10,628 nt of DNA from an uncultured Clostridia bacterium (GCA_946402595.1 CAMIWY010000020.1:1-10628), one strand, 5' to 3'. Shown: positions 1 to 7,313, counted from the stretch's first letter. A program made the numbers and translations. Notes: generated by a model not told the origin, from the sequence alone.

Positions 1-14
1 AAAGCCCTTAATTC

Positions 15-33
15 CCACCGGCATAGCCGGTGG
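15..33. repeat. Perfect 8-bp stem-loop (palindromic element)
   Basis: CCACCGGC, loop ATA, GCCGGTGG form a perfect 8-bp GC-rich stem with a 3-base loop, followed by TTTAATC on the plus strand and preceded by AAGCCCTTAATTC. It could be a weak terminator for a gene to the left of the window. It could also be a mobile palindrome of the REP or IS200/IS605-end type, which often have short GC-rich stems with tiny loops. No transposase is in the window, so the second reading rests on shape only. Confidence 0.5.
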
Positions 34-63
34 TTTAATCGCGCTGAAGCTACAAAAAAGATA

Positions 64-95
64 AACCCGTTGAATTTTCAACGGGTTACAGTTTT
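64..95. terminator. Stem-loop, likely rho-independent terminator (possibly bidirectional)
   Basis: AACCCGTTGA (64-73), loop ATTT, TCAACGGGTT (78-87) is a perfect 10-bp stem. On the plus strand it is followed by ACAGTTTTG, a poor T tract. On the minus strand it is followed by TATCTTTTTTG, which is better. It may end a gene lying left of the window or stop read-through towards it. It lies just upstream of the possible promoter of the 212-3355 gene and so insulates that gene. Confidence 0.6.
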
Positions 96-103
96 GTGAA
101 TGC

Positions 104-131
104 TTGACATTTTCTTCCATGGTGCTCAAAT
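104..131 (+). promoter_or_regulatory. Possible promoter of the secreted SGNH protein gene
   Basis: A perfect -35 box TTGACA lies at 104-109. The best -10 candidate at usable spacing is TCAAAT (126-131, spacer 16 bases), four of six matches. A better-looking TATGAT at 136-141 is too far (26 bases) from the TTGACA. The transcript would have a leader of about 75 bases. The weak -10 means an activator may be needed, or the true promoter is another one. Confidence 0.4.
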
Positions 132-154
132 TGCCTATGATTATTTTGCGCATA

Positions 155-170
155 TTGTAGCCTTGTAGCC
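155..170. repeat. Tandem 8-bp direct repeat TTGTAGCC x2
   Basis: TTGTAGCC occurs twice with no gap (155-162 and 163-170), directly followed by TTAAAGC, which is a partial third match. It lies in the leader of the 212-3355 gene, about 40 bases before the start codon. It could be a small operator or chance. Confidence 0.35.
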
Positions 171-211
171 TTAAAGCATCATAAAAGGTCGGTAAGGAGT
201 TTATTTCATTA

Positions 212-3200
212 ATGATAATTATTAGAAGAGTCGTATGTTGTGTGCTGATGGCAATGATGATCGTAGCCGTTGCACCGGTCACTGCTGAGATCGCTGCCTC
301 AGAAGAGGCAGCGACAAATTATGAAGTATCAGCGGCAGCCTACAAACTCAATGTGCAGTCATTATGGGCATCGCGGCATGACGGCGGTAGGGTCCTGTTT
401 AAATGGACCGCAAAGCCCGGTGCAAAGGTCACGGGCTGGAAGCTGAAATACAGAACGCGAAAGATCGGAGGAAATCATAAGTGGTCCGGCTGGACTACGA
501 AGTCTTATGGTAAGGGGACCAAGCAAGCCTGGATCTCAGCCAAAACAGACAGGGTCATAGAAGTACACGCACAGGCAAAAGGCGATTCGGCCTGGTCATC
601 CGGTATCATAACCTGCCCGGCAGGCGGAAGATACCAGGCGATGAAGAGCACCCATGTCTGGAATATGTCTAAGGGAAAGAGATTTGCTGAGACCAATCCT
701 GACCGCGCGGGGAAGAAGCAGGTCATGCATACTTCCATTGCATTAGAGTACGGTCAGTCAATCAAGGTCAAGCCGGACTATGACTACCCGGTTTCTGATT
801 ATGTGAAAAGGCCGCGGCTCTACCCGACCCATATGCTCTATGATATCGGCAACAAATCATTGATCACCATTACTAAACCTGACGGAAAGAAATATGACGG
901 GGGAATTATAGACGGTGTCGCAACGATCAAAGGCGTCAAACCGGGAGCAACCACGATTGTGTTCAGATCGCCGAACGGCAGGACGATGATCGCCGATGTG
1001 ACGGTAGCGCAAAGGAGAACGGAAGCCCCTCATTTAATTGACCTGATCTATGCACAGGATACCAAGTCAGGAAAATACTATACCAAGCTCCGGTGGAAGT
1101 CTGATAAAGGGCACTATTATCAGGTCCTGAGAAAGTCTGCCGGCGAAAATAACTACACGCCTGTTAAGCTCGTCAAGGCCACATCTAGCGAGACGTCCTA
1201 CAGGGATGAGAATATCGGACAGGATGCATCCTATGTATACACTGTCCGCCAGGTTACCATAAATGGGAAGAAGATCACAAAAGGCAGCTATGACGTTGAT
1301 GGGCTCCTGACTCTGGCCGGGACGGCGGTAGAGGCGCATTATACGAACCGGTATGCGGAGCTGTCCTGGAATGAAGTGGAAAACGCTGAAGCGTATCGCG
1401 TATACCGCAAGGCCGGGAAGTCGGATAACTGGCATCTCATCACAACAATCCCGGGGACAGAGTACACAGATGTCTATCATGATGCATCGGATCAAACAAG
1501 CGTCAGGCGCCTTCTTACAGGCGGGGGATACTGCATCACCCCGTCGTTGAACTCACTCATCTACATGGTGCGCCCGGTCTACTCCCGTGACGTGGCCGGC
1601 TATACCAAGGCAAGCTATGGATTATTCAGTCCTGACGGAGAATACCGTCTGGAGGCGCCAACGATCGTCAGTTTATCTGATGACGGTATGTTAAAGTGGG
1701 GCCTTGTTCCGAATGCCGAGGGATATGAGATACTAAGAATGGACCCGGGCGATGCAGGGGAAGCACCGGAAACCGATGCAGAAAACTGGACTGTGGTTGC
1801 AGATGTCAAGGCGGACGCTGCAAATGACCCGCTGCAGGAACTGCAGATCAGCATGGGCCCGGAAGGTTCAAAATATGCAGTACGGGCCTATGCCTCAAAG
1901 GACGGGGAGCGATTCTACAGCGATTTTGATACTGGCTTCAGTACAATCAATCGAAAATATGACGAAAATATACTCTATATGGGTGACAGTATAACCTACG
2001 GCACGCCTTTCTTCACTAACAGCGCCGGGTATTTTGCGTATCCGAAGCGGATCTCGCAGCTTACGGGAACGACATACTTCAACGCCTCTGTTGGCGGTGC
2101 GACCTATACATACAATAAGACTTCTGGGAAATATCATATTGTAAACGGCGTAGCACAGATGGTACTGGAAGGAAATGACACGGACGGCGCCTATGTGACT
2201 TCGTACCGGATCGGGGGCAATACATCCACGATGGATGAATATGACGTTGTCGTACTGTCCGCAGGGATGAATGATTACTATCGTAGTTTTGAACTGGGCA
2301 GCAGAGAGACAGACTGGGAGAAGATCGACGACGCGACAAAAGGGCTCACATTCTCTGTCAACACCGGATCAGGACATGACCGTGAATACACGCGTGATTA
2401 TGATTACAACATCTATACATTTGACGGTGCATATAATCAGACCATGAAGTACGTCGAGGAGGCGAGTCTCCGGAGGATACAGCAGGGGAAAGCACCGATC
2501 CGCGTTGTTACCATTGGACTTCCGTACAGTGAAATCTTCTCGGACTATTCGATTCGCCGGTCGTGCAATACCACAGAGAACAAACGCGGTTTGACACTGC
2601 TGGATTATCAGGCGGAACTCGATTCGCTTGACGCTGCCTGGGACGATTCGCCGGTATTAACCGTATACCATTATGATACCCAGGAGACTTTTGAGTTGAA
2701 TCACGACAATCACCCGTACCTGACCTCAGATAACGTCCACCTGTCAAAACATGGCTATGCGTTGTTCGGAAACAGCATTGCTGACTTTATGGGATCCAAT
2801 GTACTCGGCAGGTACACAAACATAGACAAGTATGATGAAGAAGTGCTGAAATTAACGTTAAAGCATAAAATGCTTCACGAACAGCTTGAATATCTCCCGG
2901 ATGATGGGATCCCTGCGTACTTTGAGGTCCTGGTGCAACATGATTTTTTTGTGTCGATGCTTGATGAGCTTTATGAAATTGCAATGGGCGTCAGCGGCGA
3001 AGGGCCGGCGTCTGAGGAAGCAATTGCCAAACTAAAAGGCTATATAGATTTGGCATATGAAAATACTCTTATTACCGAAGAACAAGTATCAGAATTATAC
3101 GCCAGATATTCCATCGATGCTGAGGAAGAAGAAGGCGGTGAGGGCACGGCGGAGGACGAGACTGCGGAGGACGAGACTGCGGAAACTTCCTTGGAGGAAG

Positions 3201-3355
3201 AGGCTGCAGAGGACGATGCTTTTGTTCCGAGTGAAGTCATAGTGCCGGATGATGGTCTGATATCGGAACATGGTTCTGATATAAATGACACGGAAGAAAA
3301 CGCGACGCAGGTTACAACGGATGAAGCTGAAAGCAATGAATCATCCGGAGATTAG
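212..3355 (+). CDS. Secreted multi-FN3 SGNH/GDSL hydrolase with acidic C-terminal tail
   Basis: A 1047-residue exported protein. Residues 1-25 form a signal peptide (RR, then a hydrophobic core, then VTA before Glu26). Modules in order: an FN3-like domain (about 47-135, rich in Trp/Lys), a bacterial Ig-like stretch (about 175-268), and three more FN3-like units (about 272-368, 370-480, 482-580). Next is an SGNH hydrolase domain (about 583-865) with all four blocks: GDSI with nucleophile Ser593, Gly628/Gly629, GMND with Gly685 and Asn687, and DNVH with Asp840 and His843. A helical region (about 868-968) leads to a strongly acidic, Glu/Asp-rich tail (969-1047). No LPXTG motif or C-terminal membrane helix is visible, so anchoring is unclear. 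Known SGNH enzymes are esterases, acetyl-hydrolases or lipases; here a carbohydrate-ester substrate is inferred. The start has TAAGGAG (193-199) 12 bases upstream, a slightly long spacing. A terminator begins on the stop codon. Confidence 0.88.
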   Translation: MIIIRRVVCCVLMAMMIVAVAPVTAEIAASEEAATNYEVSAAAYKLNVQSLWASRHDGGRVLFKWTAKPGAKVTGWKLKYRTRKIGGNHKWSGWTTKSYGKGTKQAWISAKTDRVIEVHAQAKGDSAWSSGIITCPAGGRYQAMKSTHVWNMSKGKRFAETNPDRAGKKQVMHTSIALEYGQSIKVKPDYDYPVSDYVKRPRLYPTHMLYDIGNKSLITITKPDGKKYDGGIIDGVATIKGVKPGATTIVFRSPNGRTMIADVTVAQRRTEAPHLIDLIYAQDTKSGKYYTKLRWKSDKGHYYQVLRKSAGENNYTPVKLVKATSSETSYRDENIGQDASYVYTVRQVTINGKKITKGSYDVDGLLTLAGTAVEAHYTNRYAELSWNEVENAEAYRVYRKAGKSDNWHLITTIPGTEYTDVYHDASDQTSVRRLLTGGGYCITPSLNSLIYMVRPVYSRDVAGYTKASYGLFSPDGEYRLEAPTIVSLSDDGMLKWGLVPNAEGYEILRMDPGDAGEAPETDAENWTVVADVKADAANDPLQELQISMGPEGSKYAVRAYASKDGERFYSDFDTGFSTINRKYDENILYMGDSITYGTPFFTNSAGYFAYPKRISQLTGTTYFNASVGGATYTYNKTSGKYHIVNGVAQMVLEGNDTDGAYVTSYRIGGNTSTMDEYDVVVLSAGMNDYYRSFELGSRETDWEKIDDATKGLTFSVNTGSGHDREYTRDYDYNIYTFDGAYNQTMKYVEEASLRRIQQGKAPIRVVTIGLPYSEIFSDYSIRRSCNTTENKRGLTLLDYQAELDSLDAAWDDSPVLTVYHYDTQETFELNHDNHPYLTSDNVHLSKHGYALFGNSIADFMGSNVLGRYTNIDKYDEEVLKLTLKHKMLHEQLEYLPDDGIPAYFEVLVQHDFFVSMLDELYEIAMGVSGEGPASEEAIAKLKGYIDLAYENTLITEEQVSELYARYSIDAEEEEGGEGTAEDETAEDETAETSLEEEAAEDDAFVPSEVIVPDDGLISEHGSDINDTEENATQVTTDEAESNESSGD
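3149..3178 (+). repeat. Two in-frame 15-bp tandem repeats in the acidic tail
   Basis: GCGGAGGACGAGACT is repeated exactly at 3149-3163 and 3164-3178, followed by GCGGA, encoding AEDET twice in the Glu/Asp-rich tail. Exact DNA identity suggests a recent slippage duplication, so tail length may differ among strains. Confidence 0.75.
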
Positions 3356-3388
3356 TCTGCGGGAGAAATCCCGCAGACCTCTTTTTAT
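3355..3388 (+). terminator. Rho-independent terminator of the secreted SGNH gene
   Basis: GTCTGCGGGA (3355-3364), loop GAAA, TCCCGCAGAC (3369-3378), then CTCTTTTTATAT. A perfect 10-bp stem with a GAAA tetraloop and a T tract. The stem starts at the last base of the stop codon, so ribosome release and termination are very close. Confidence 0.92.
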
Positions 3389-3397
3389 ATCCATATT

Positions 3398-3451
3398 AAA
3401 ACTCCCTTCATAGCTTACAGTGCTTTGATAGTCACTGTATCATGAAGGGAG
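3398..3451 (-). terminator. Two-tier hairpin, terminator of the MBOAT operon
   Basis: CTCCCTTCAT (3402-3411) pairs with ATGAAGGGAG (3442-3451). Inside, TACAGTG pairs with CACTGTA around a 10-base loop, so the whole 50-base element folds as one long interrupted stem. Read on the minus strand it is followed by TTTTAATATGG, a short T tract, which fits termination of the convergent acyltransferase operon ending at 3489. The inner stem is unusual for a plain terminator. Confidence 0.7.
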
Positions 3452-3488
3452 CGTATCAGCAAACAATTGGGTTCTTTTTTATTCTAGC

Positions 3489-4652
3489 TTATTTATTGAT
3501 CCTCTGTTTCAGCTCTGCGGCTAATTCAGGATTATCTCCAAGGGTCCTGGATTCGCCTTTTTCTATGCATTCTTCTGCCAGATCAGAAAGGGCGTCGAAG
3601 TACACAACGCTTTCATCCCATTCTGCCTTGACATCAGGGTTAAGCTCTGACGGGCCTATGCCCATTTCATTCTGTATATAGCCTCCCAGGTACTCGGTGA
3701 CTTTCTTCTGACCGCGGATGTTCGGGTGGTCATGGTTGTAATAATCTGCGTCCTTATCCAGTCCTATCTCGTAGAAGAGAGGCTGCATGTTGAGGGATGT
3801 GAATCCGTATTCCTCTCCGATCTCAAGGACGCGGTTGGCTCTGAGGTTGACGTTATGTTTCTCTTCTCTGGCCTTGGTAAGGACGGTTGGGAACTTAACG
3901 AGCAGGACATCGATATCTTTTCTCTTGCAGTACTCCAGAAAATCACGGATAACTTCTTCTGTCTCCGGATCGATCTCCATTGTGTCGGAGGTGAAACTTG
4001 ATTCCACGATCTTGCCTTTTTCCGTGGCTTCAGTAAGAGTTTCCAGTCCCTTGATAGGGGACGGTCCGAAATCCAGCACTTTATTCTTGTGCTCAACGGT
4101 TTCCGGTATTTTCCGGAGATCGTAGATCATGTTCCTGTGATACTTGAAGAACGGGAATATCAGGCTGAGCGTGCTCGTCTGCTGAGTTTTCTCATTTATC
4201 TCAAATGCTGTCAGGACTTTAGAAAGAGAAAGAGGTGTGTGGGTGCTGATCATGTACAGAGGAGCATTACGTGTTCCCAGGAGATCATGATCATAGCCGC
4301 CTCCGAATACATCGAGCACAACGAGTTTTGGCTTCTGTGTTCTGAGTATATCCTGCAGGGCAGGCTTCCACATGACACATGATGCGCCTGCGAGTGCGTA
4401 CGGGTATGATGTGAAACCGTATTTATCGTATGCGTGTGCAGATGAAAAAGCGGAGTACACTGAGCTGGAACCGATGAAGAGAACATCTACGGTGTTTTCC
4501 GGCTCTTTATGGAACTGTATTACTCTGTTTTCATCGAAATTATTAGGGACGCACAAATACTGCTGCACGAATCCGACGCAGTTGATCAGGACTGCAAGCA
4601 GGGCAGCAACAGATACGAGTCTTATGAAATATCTGAATATTGTTTTGACCAC
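3489..4652 (-). CDS. Membrane-anchored SGNH/DltD-like partner of the MBOAT acyltransferase
   Basis: A 387-residue protein with one N-terminal membrane segment (about 10-32), so it is most likely an extracytoplasmic domain held by a signal anchor. The sequence VLFIGSSSVYS (Gly61, Ser62-Ser64) fits the GDS-type nucleophile block as seen in DltD- and AlgX/PatB-like proteins, Ser63 being the likely nucleophile. The second active-site block is YYNHDHPNIRG with His309. Position -3 from this His is Asn306, not the usual Asp, and Asp308 stands next to it; Asp308 may serve instead. It probably takes part in O-acyl transfer to an extracellular polymer, with the MBOAT gene that lies 32 bases upstream in the same operon. 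The start codon is GTG (4650-4652) with AGGAG at 4662-4666. The polymer acylated is unknown. Confidence 0.82.
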   Translation of the reverse strand: MVKTIFRYFIRLVSVAALLAVLINCVGFVQQYLCVPNNFDENRVIQFHKEPENTVDVLFIGSSSVYSAFSSAHAYDKYGFTSYPYALAGASCVMWKPALQDILRTQKPKLVVLDVFGGGYDHDLLGTRNAPLYMISTHTPLSLSKVLTAFEINEKTQQTSTLSLIFPFFKYHRNMIYDLRKIPETVEHKNKVLDFGPSPIKGLETLTEATEKGKIVESSFTSDTMEIDPETEEVIRDFLEYCKRKDIDVLLVKFPTVLTKAREEKHNVNLRANRVLEIGEEYGFTSLNMQPLFYEIGLDKDADYYNHDHPNIRGQKKVTEYLGGYIQNEMGIGPSELNPDVKAEWDESVVYFDALSDLAEECIEKGESRTLGDNPELAAELKQRINK

Positions 4653-4661
4653 TTTTTACAA

Positions 4662-4666
4662 CTCCT
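4662..4666 (-). promoter_or_regulatory. Ribosome binding site fixing a GTG start
   Basis: AGGAG on the minus strand lies 9 bases before the GTG at 4652-4650. It sits in the 32-base gap after the MBOAT stop codon and supports GTG as the real start of the SGNH partner gene, as no ATG in frame is better placed. Confidence 0.75.
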
Positions 4667-4684
4667 ACATTTTGCAATGATGTA

Positions 4685-6325
4685 TCAGAACTGCATATAT
4701 ACAAATTCGGCTGCATCGTAGGCCGGGCCGTACATGCCGAAGACCAGTGTGACTGCTATTATGATTACGAGCCATGCCCACTGGATCACGCCCCATCTCT
4801 TCTCAAGAAGCTCTCCAGGACTGTCCACTGAGGTCATCTCAAAACGGATGCTCATATACAGGACGACCAGAGTACATATCCCGATCAGATAGTAATCTAT
4901 GTTGTTGAGGCCGAGGGTCAGGAGCTGCTCATTGAAAACAGCGCTGTTCCTGTTGAAGACTATGCTTTTCATCATATCGATGGCATTGCCGAAATCATCA
5001 GCAAGATCGAATACATAGCCTACAGCCACTATCACGAATGTCCTCAGCATCTGGAACAGTTTCCAGAGGAAGAAGCTGTCTTTGATGTGAAGCGCGCTGC
5101 GACATTTTTCATAAACAGGTCCGAGCAGGGCGGACAGCATGATGATCGCGCCGTTCCATACACCGAATCCAATATACTTGCTGTTGGCGCCGTGCCAAAT
5201 GCCGACCAGCAGGAATACCACGAATGAGGCAAAGGCGGTCATGAGCACTTTGGATACGTGTTTTCCTACAGCAGTCTTGCCGAAGCCGGAGCCTGCGATG
5301 GCTCTGCTGATGCGTGTTGAAAACGATGACATGGCGATAGGGTAGAAGACATATTTCTTCATCCATGCACCGAGTGTAATGTGCCAGCGTCTCCAGTATT
5401 CACTTATTGATCTTGAGAAATACGGCTGCCTGAAGTTCACTTCGAGGTCGATGCCGATAAGTCTGCATATGCCCCGTGAGATGTCTATCCCGCCCGAGAA
5501 GTCCGCGTAGAGCTGGAGCGAATACAGCAGAACGATAAAGAGCACGATGCTGCCTCCGTATCCGGCAAAATCGTCATTTCCTGCCATGCCGCCATTGTCA
5601 TAGTATGCCTTGATCGCGACCCATGCGGTGTCTGCTATGACAAGCTTCTTGAAAAGTCCCCATGCGATCTGCATTACGCCGTGTTTGAGGTTGATCCACT
5701 CAGGGCTATGTCCTTCGATGAGCTGATGATGCAGGTGTTCAAAGGAACTTATTGGTCCCTGGATAATATGCGGGAAGAACGAGACAAAGAGCGCGAACTT
5801 GAAGAGATTCTTTTCAGGCTTCACTGTCTCTCTGTATACGTCAATGAGATATCCTGTCGATGTAAATGTGTAAAATGAGATTCCCAGCGGAAGCAGGATC
5901 TCGATCCTCGGTGCCTGTGAAGCATCAGCGCCCAGAAGGGATGCTATGCTGCCTGAGAAGAAGTTGAAATACTTAAGAATGAAAAGAATGCCGAAATTCA
6001 GAAGCAGTGTCAGAGCAAGAATGCGCCTGCGCTTCTTTTCAGATTTTGCCTTGTATGCTTTGCGTTCTTCTCTGGTCCATTCGTCCTTGTTCCTTTTAAG
6101 AAAGAAACGTGTTTTCGAGCTTATGCTGTCCATGGCATGCGATGCCGCATAGATGCTGAGAATGGTCAGAAATATAAAAACGCAGTATCTGAAGCTGTTA
6201 TATGCATAAAAAAAACTGCTCGCAATAAGGAGAATGACCCAGCGGGAGTTTTTCTTAGGGAAAGCGAAATAGGCTATAACCGTAAAAAATGTAAAAACTG
6301 CAAATGCTACTGATGTTACTGCCAT
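4685..6325 (-). CDS. MBOAT-family membrane-bound O-acyltransferase (DltB/AlgI-like)
   Basis: A 546-residue polytopic membrane protein. The family signature is clear: FRQPYFSRSISEYWRRWHIT with His315, and LVGIWHGAN with the near-invariant catalytic His378. DltB, AlgI and PatA-type MBOAT proteins pass an acyl group, usually acetyl (D-alanyl in DltB), across the membrane to a secreted polymer, working with an SGNH-type partner. Here that partner is the next gene, 32 bases downstream. A highly charged loop, about residues 66-101 (rich in Lys/Arg/Glu), lies between early membrane segments. No dltA or dltC gene is nearby, so D-alanylation is less likely than O-acetylation; this is inference. The ATG at 6325 has a GAGAGGCAGG ribosome binding region (6331-6340). 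It is the first gene of a two-gene operon from the promoter at 6362-6391. Confidence 0.92.
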   Translation of the reverse strand: MAVTSVAFAVFTFFTVIAYFAFPKKNSRWVILLIASSFFYAYNSFRYCVFIFLTILSIYAASHAMDSISSKTRFFLKRNKDEWTREERKAYKAKSEKKRRRILALTLLLNFGILFILKYFNFFSGSIASLLGADASQAPRIEILLPLGISFYTFTSTGYLIDVYRETVKPEKNLFKFALFVSFFPHIIQGPISSFEHLHHQLIEGHSPEWINLKHGVMQIAWGLFKKLVIADTAWVAIKAYYDNGGMAGNDDFAGYGGSIVLFIVLLYSLQLYADFSGGIDISRGICRLIGIDLEVNFRQPYFSRSISEYWRRWHITLGAWMKKYVFYPIAMSSFSTRISRAIAGSGFGKTAVGKHVSKVLMTAFASFVVFLLVGIWHGANSKYIGFGVWNGAIIMLSALLGPVYEKCRSALHIKDSFFLWKLFQMLRTFVIVAVGYVFDLADDFGNAIDMMKSIVFNRNSAVFNEQLLTLGLNNIDYYLIGICTLVVLYMSIRFEMTSVDSPGELLEKRWGVIQWAWLVIIIAVTLVFGMYGPAYDAAEFVYMQF

Positions 6326-6361
6326 TATCGCCTGCCTCTCTCAAATAATATTATTCGCATC

Positions 6362-6391
6362 ATTATACTATAAATGACATCGACGTGTTGC
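6362..6391 (-). promoter_or_regulatory. Promoter of the MBOAT-SGNH operon
   Basis: On the minus strand a perfect -10 TATAAT (plus 6362-6367) has GCAACA (plus 6386-6391) 18 bases upstream, only a 3/6 match to TTGACA. The -10 is close enough to give a short leader of about 30 bases before the ATG at 6325. The region around it is A/T-rich. Confidence 0.55.
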
Positions 6392-6425
6392 GTAAATAAT
6401 TGTTCAATTGAAAAAACACTCATCA

Positions 6426-6453
6426 TTTGCATTTCGGGTTTTTCTGCTATAAT
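6426..6453 (+). promoter_or_regulatory. Extended -10 promoter of the PAP2 phosphatase gene
   Basis: TGCTATAAT (6445-6453) is a perfect extended -10. The -35 candidate TTTGCA (6426-6431, spacer 16) matches four of six bases. An extended -10 can work with a weak -35. Transcription would start near 6460 and give a leader of about 60 bases. It is back-to-back with the promoter of the MBOAT operon. Confidence 0.7.
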
Positions 6454-6494
6454 AAGTGAGAAATACAACCGGGAACGCGCAAGTATTCACGGTG

Positions 6495-6523
6495 CACTAT
6501 GAAAGGACGTTTTTCACTATGAA
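6495..6523 (+). promoter_or_regulatory. Leader with 7-codon upstream ORF overlapping the PAP2 start
   Basis: CACTATGAA occurs at 6495-6503 and again at 6515-6523. The first copy's ATG (6499) opens a reading frame MKGRFSL that stops at TGA 6520-6522, inside ATGA of the real start (6519-6521). The Shine-Dalgarno-like AAAGGA (6502-6507) of the PAP2 gene lies inside this mini-ORF. This is the arrangement of translational coupling, but the mini-ORF itself has no clear ribosome binding site, so function is uncertain. Confidence 0.4.
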
Positions 6524-7313
6524 GAAATTTATCTGCGGTATCATCACCGGCCTGCTGTTCGTGGCACTTATATATATGCTTAAGACATACGATGTCGCAC
6601 CGATAGGACCTGACGGAACATCGGTCGGATTCTCGACGATCAACGGGAAGATACACGATTACACCGGTGTAAATATGCAGTGGTATAAACTGACTGAGCT
6701 GCTCGGATATGCAGCGCTCGGTATCTGCGCTATGTTCGGTTTTGCCGGCCTTGTTCAGCTGATCAGGCGCAAAAGCTTTGCGAAGGTCGACAAGTCTATA
6801 TATACACTTGCGGGACTGTATGTTGTCGTAATAGGGCTGTATATATTCTTTGAGAAGTTTATCATCAACTACAGGCCTGTTATCATGCCGGACGCAGCCG
6901 CACCTGAGGCATCGTTCCCGTCATCACACACCATGCTGATCATTACAGTCATGGCCTCAACAGCGATGGTGCTCGGAAGGTATGTCAGGAACGTTTTCCT
7001 GAAAAATACACTTGGCCTCCTGTGCGCTGCAGTTATAATCGTGACTGTCTACGGAAGAATGATCTGCGGTGTCCACTGGTTCACTGACATAATCGGAGGC
7101 ATCCTGCTCAGCGTGACTCTGATGTTTTTCTTCGCAGGTCTGCTGGATTCAGCGTGGGATTCAGACAGGGCACGTTACGGTCATGTTCCGACACCTGAGG
7201 AGATTATAGTTTTCGGGGAGAATACGGCCGGCAGAAGAGATGTCGCAGAAGTCAGAGAAGGAAGAGCTGCACGCAGTTCCGCGCCGGATAAAGAGTATAA
7301 ACCGAAGCACTGA
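6519..7313 (+). CDS. PAP2-superfamily membrane phosphatase
   Basis: A 264-residue polytopic membrane protein (start ATG 6519, AAAGGA 11 bases upstream). The three PAP2 motifs are present: K113 and R119-P120 (KFIINYRP, five residues between K and RP instead of the usual six), PSSH with Ser135-His137, and R180 to H186 to D190 (GRMICGVHWFTD). Members remove phosphate from lipid phosphates such as undecaprenyl-pyrophosphate (BacA-independent recycling) or phosphatidic acid; the substrate cannot be told from the sequence. Hydrophobic segments lie at about 5-20, 60-82, 95-111, 138-153, 165-178 and 190-210. A charged tail of about 55 residues (210-264), rich in Arg/Glu, follows the last membrane segment. 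It stands alone on the plus strand next to an envelope acylation operon, which fits an envelope role. Confidence 0.88.
   Translation: MKKFICGIITGLLFVALIYMLKTYDVAPIGPDGTSVGFSTINGKIHDYTGVNMQWYKLTELLGYAALGICAMFGFAGLVQLIRRKSFAKVDKSIYTLAGLYVVVIGLYIFFEKFIINYRPVIMPDAAAPEASFPSSHTMLIITVMASTAMVLGRYVRNVFLKNTLGLLCAAVIIVTVYGRMICGVHWFTDIIGGILLSVTLMFFFAGLLDSAWDSDRARYGHVPTPEEIIVFGENTAGRRDVAEVREGRAARSSAPDKEYKPKH

Noticed and set aside
1067..1495. Minus-strand frame of 142 codons inside the secreted hydrolase gene
   Set aside because: Antisense to FN3-like coding sequence, no ribosome site and no recognisable motif.
4685..6325. Calling the MBOAT gene dltB
   Set aside because: No dltA or dltC is present and the operon has only the SGNH partner; the wider DltB/AlgI family name is all the sequence supports.
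6456..6518. GTG start extending the PAP2 gene by 21 residues upstream
   Set aside because: The GTG lies 3 bases after the -10 box, too early to be in the transcript, and has no ribosome site; ATG 6519 with AAAGGA fits better.
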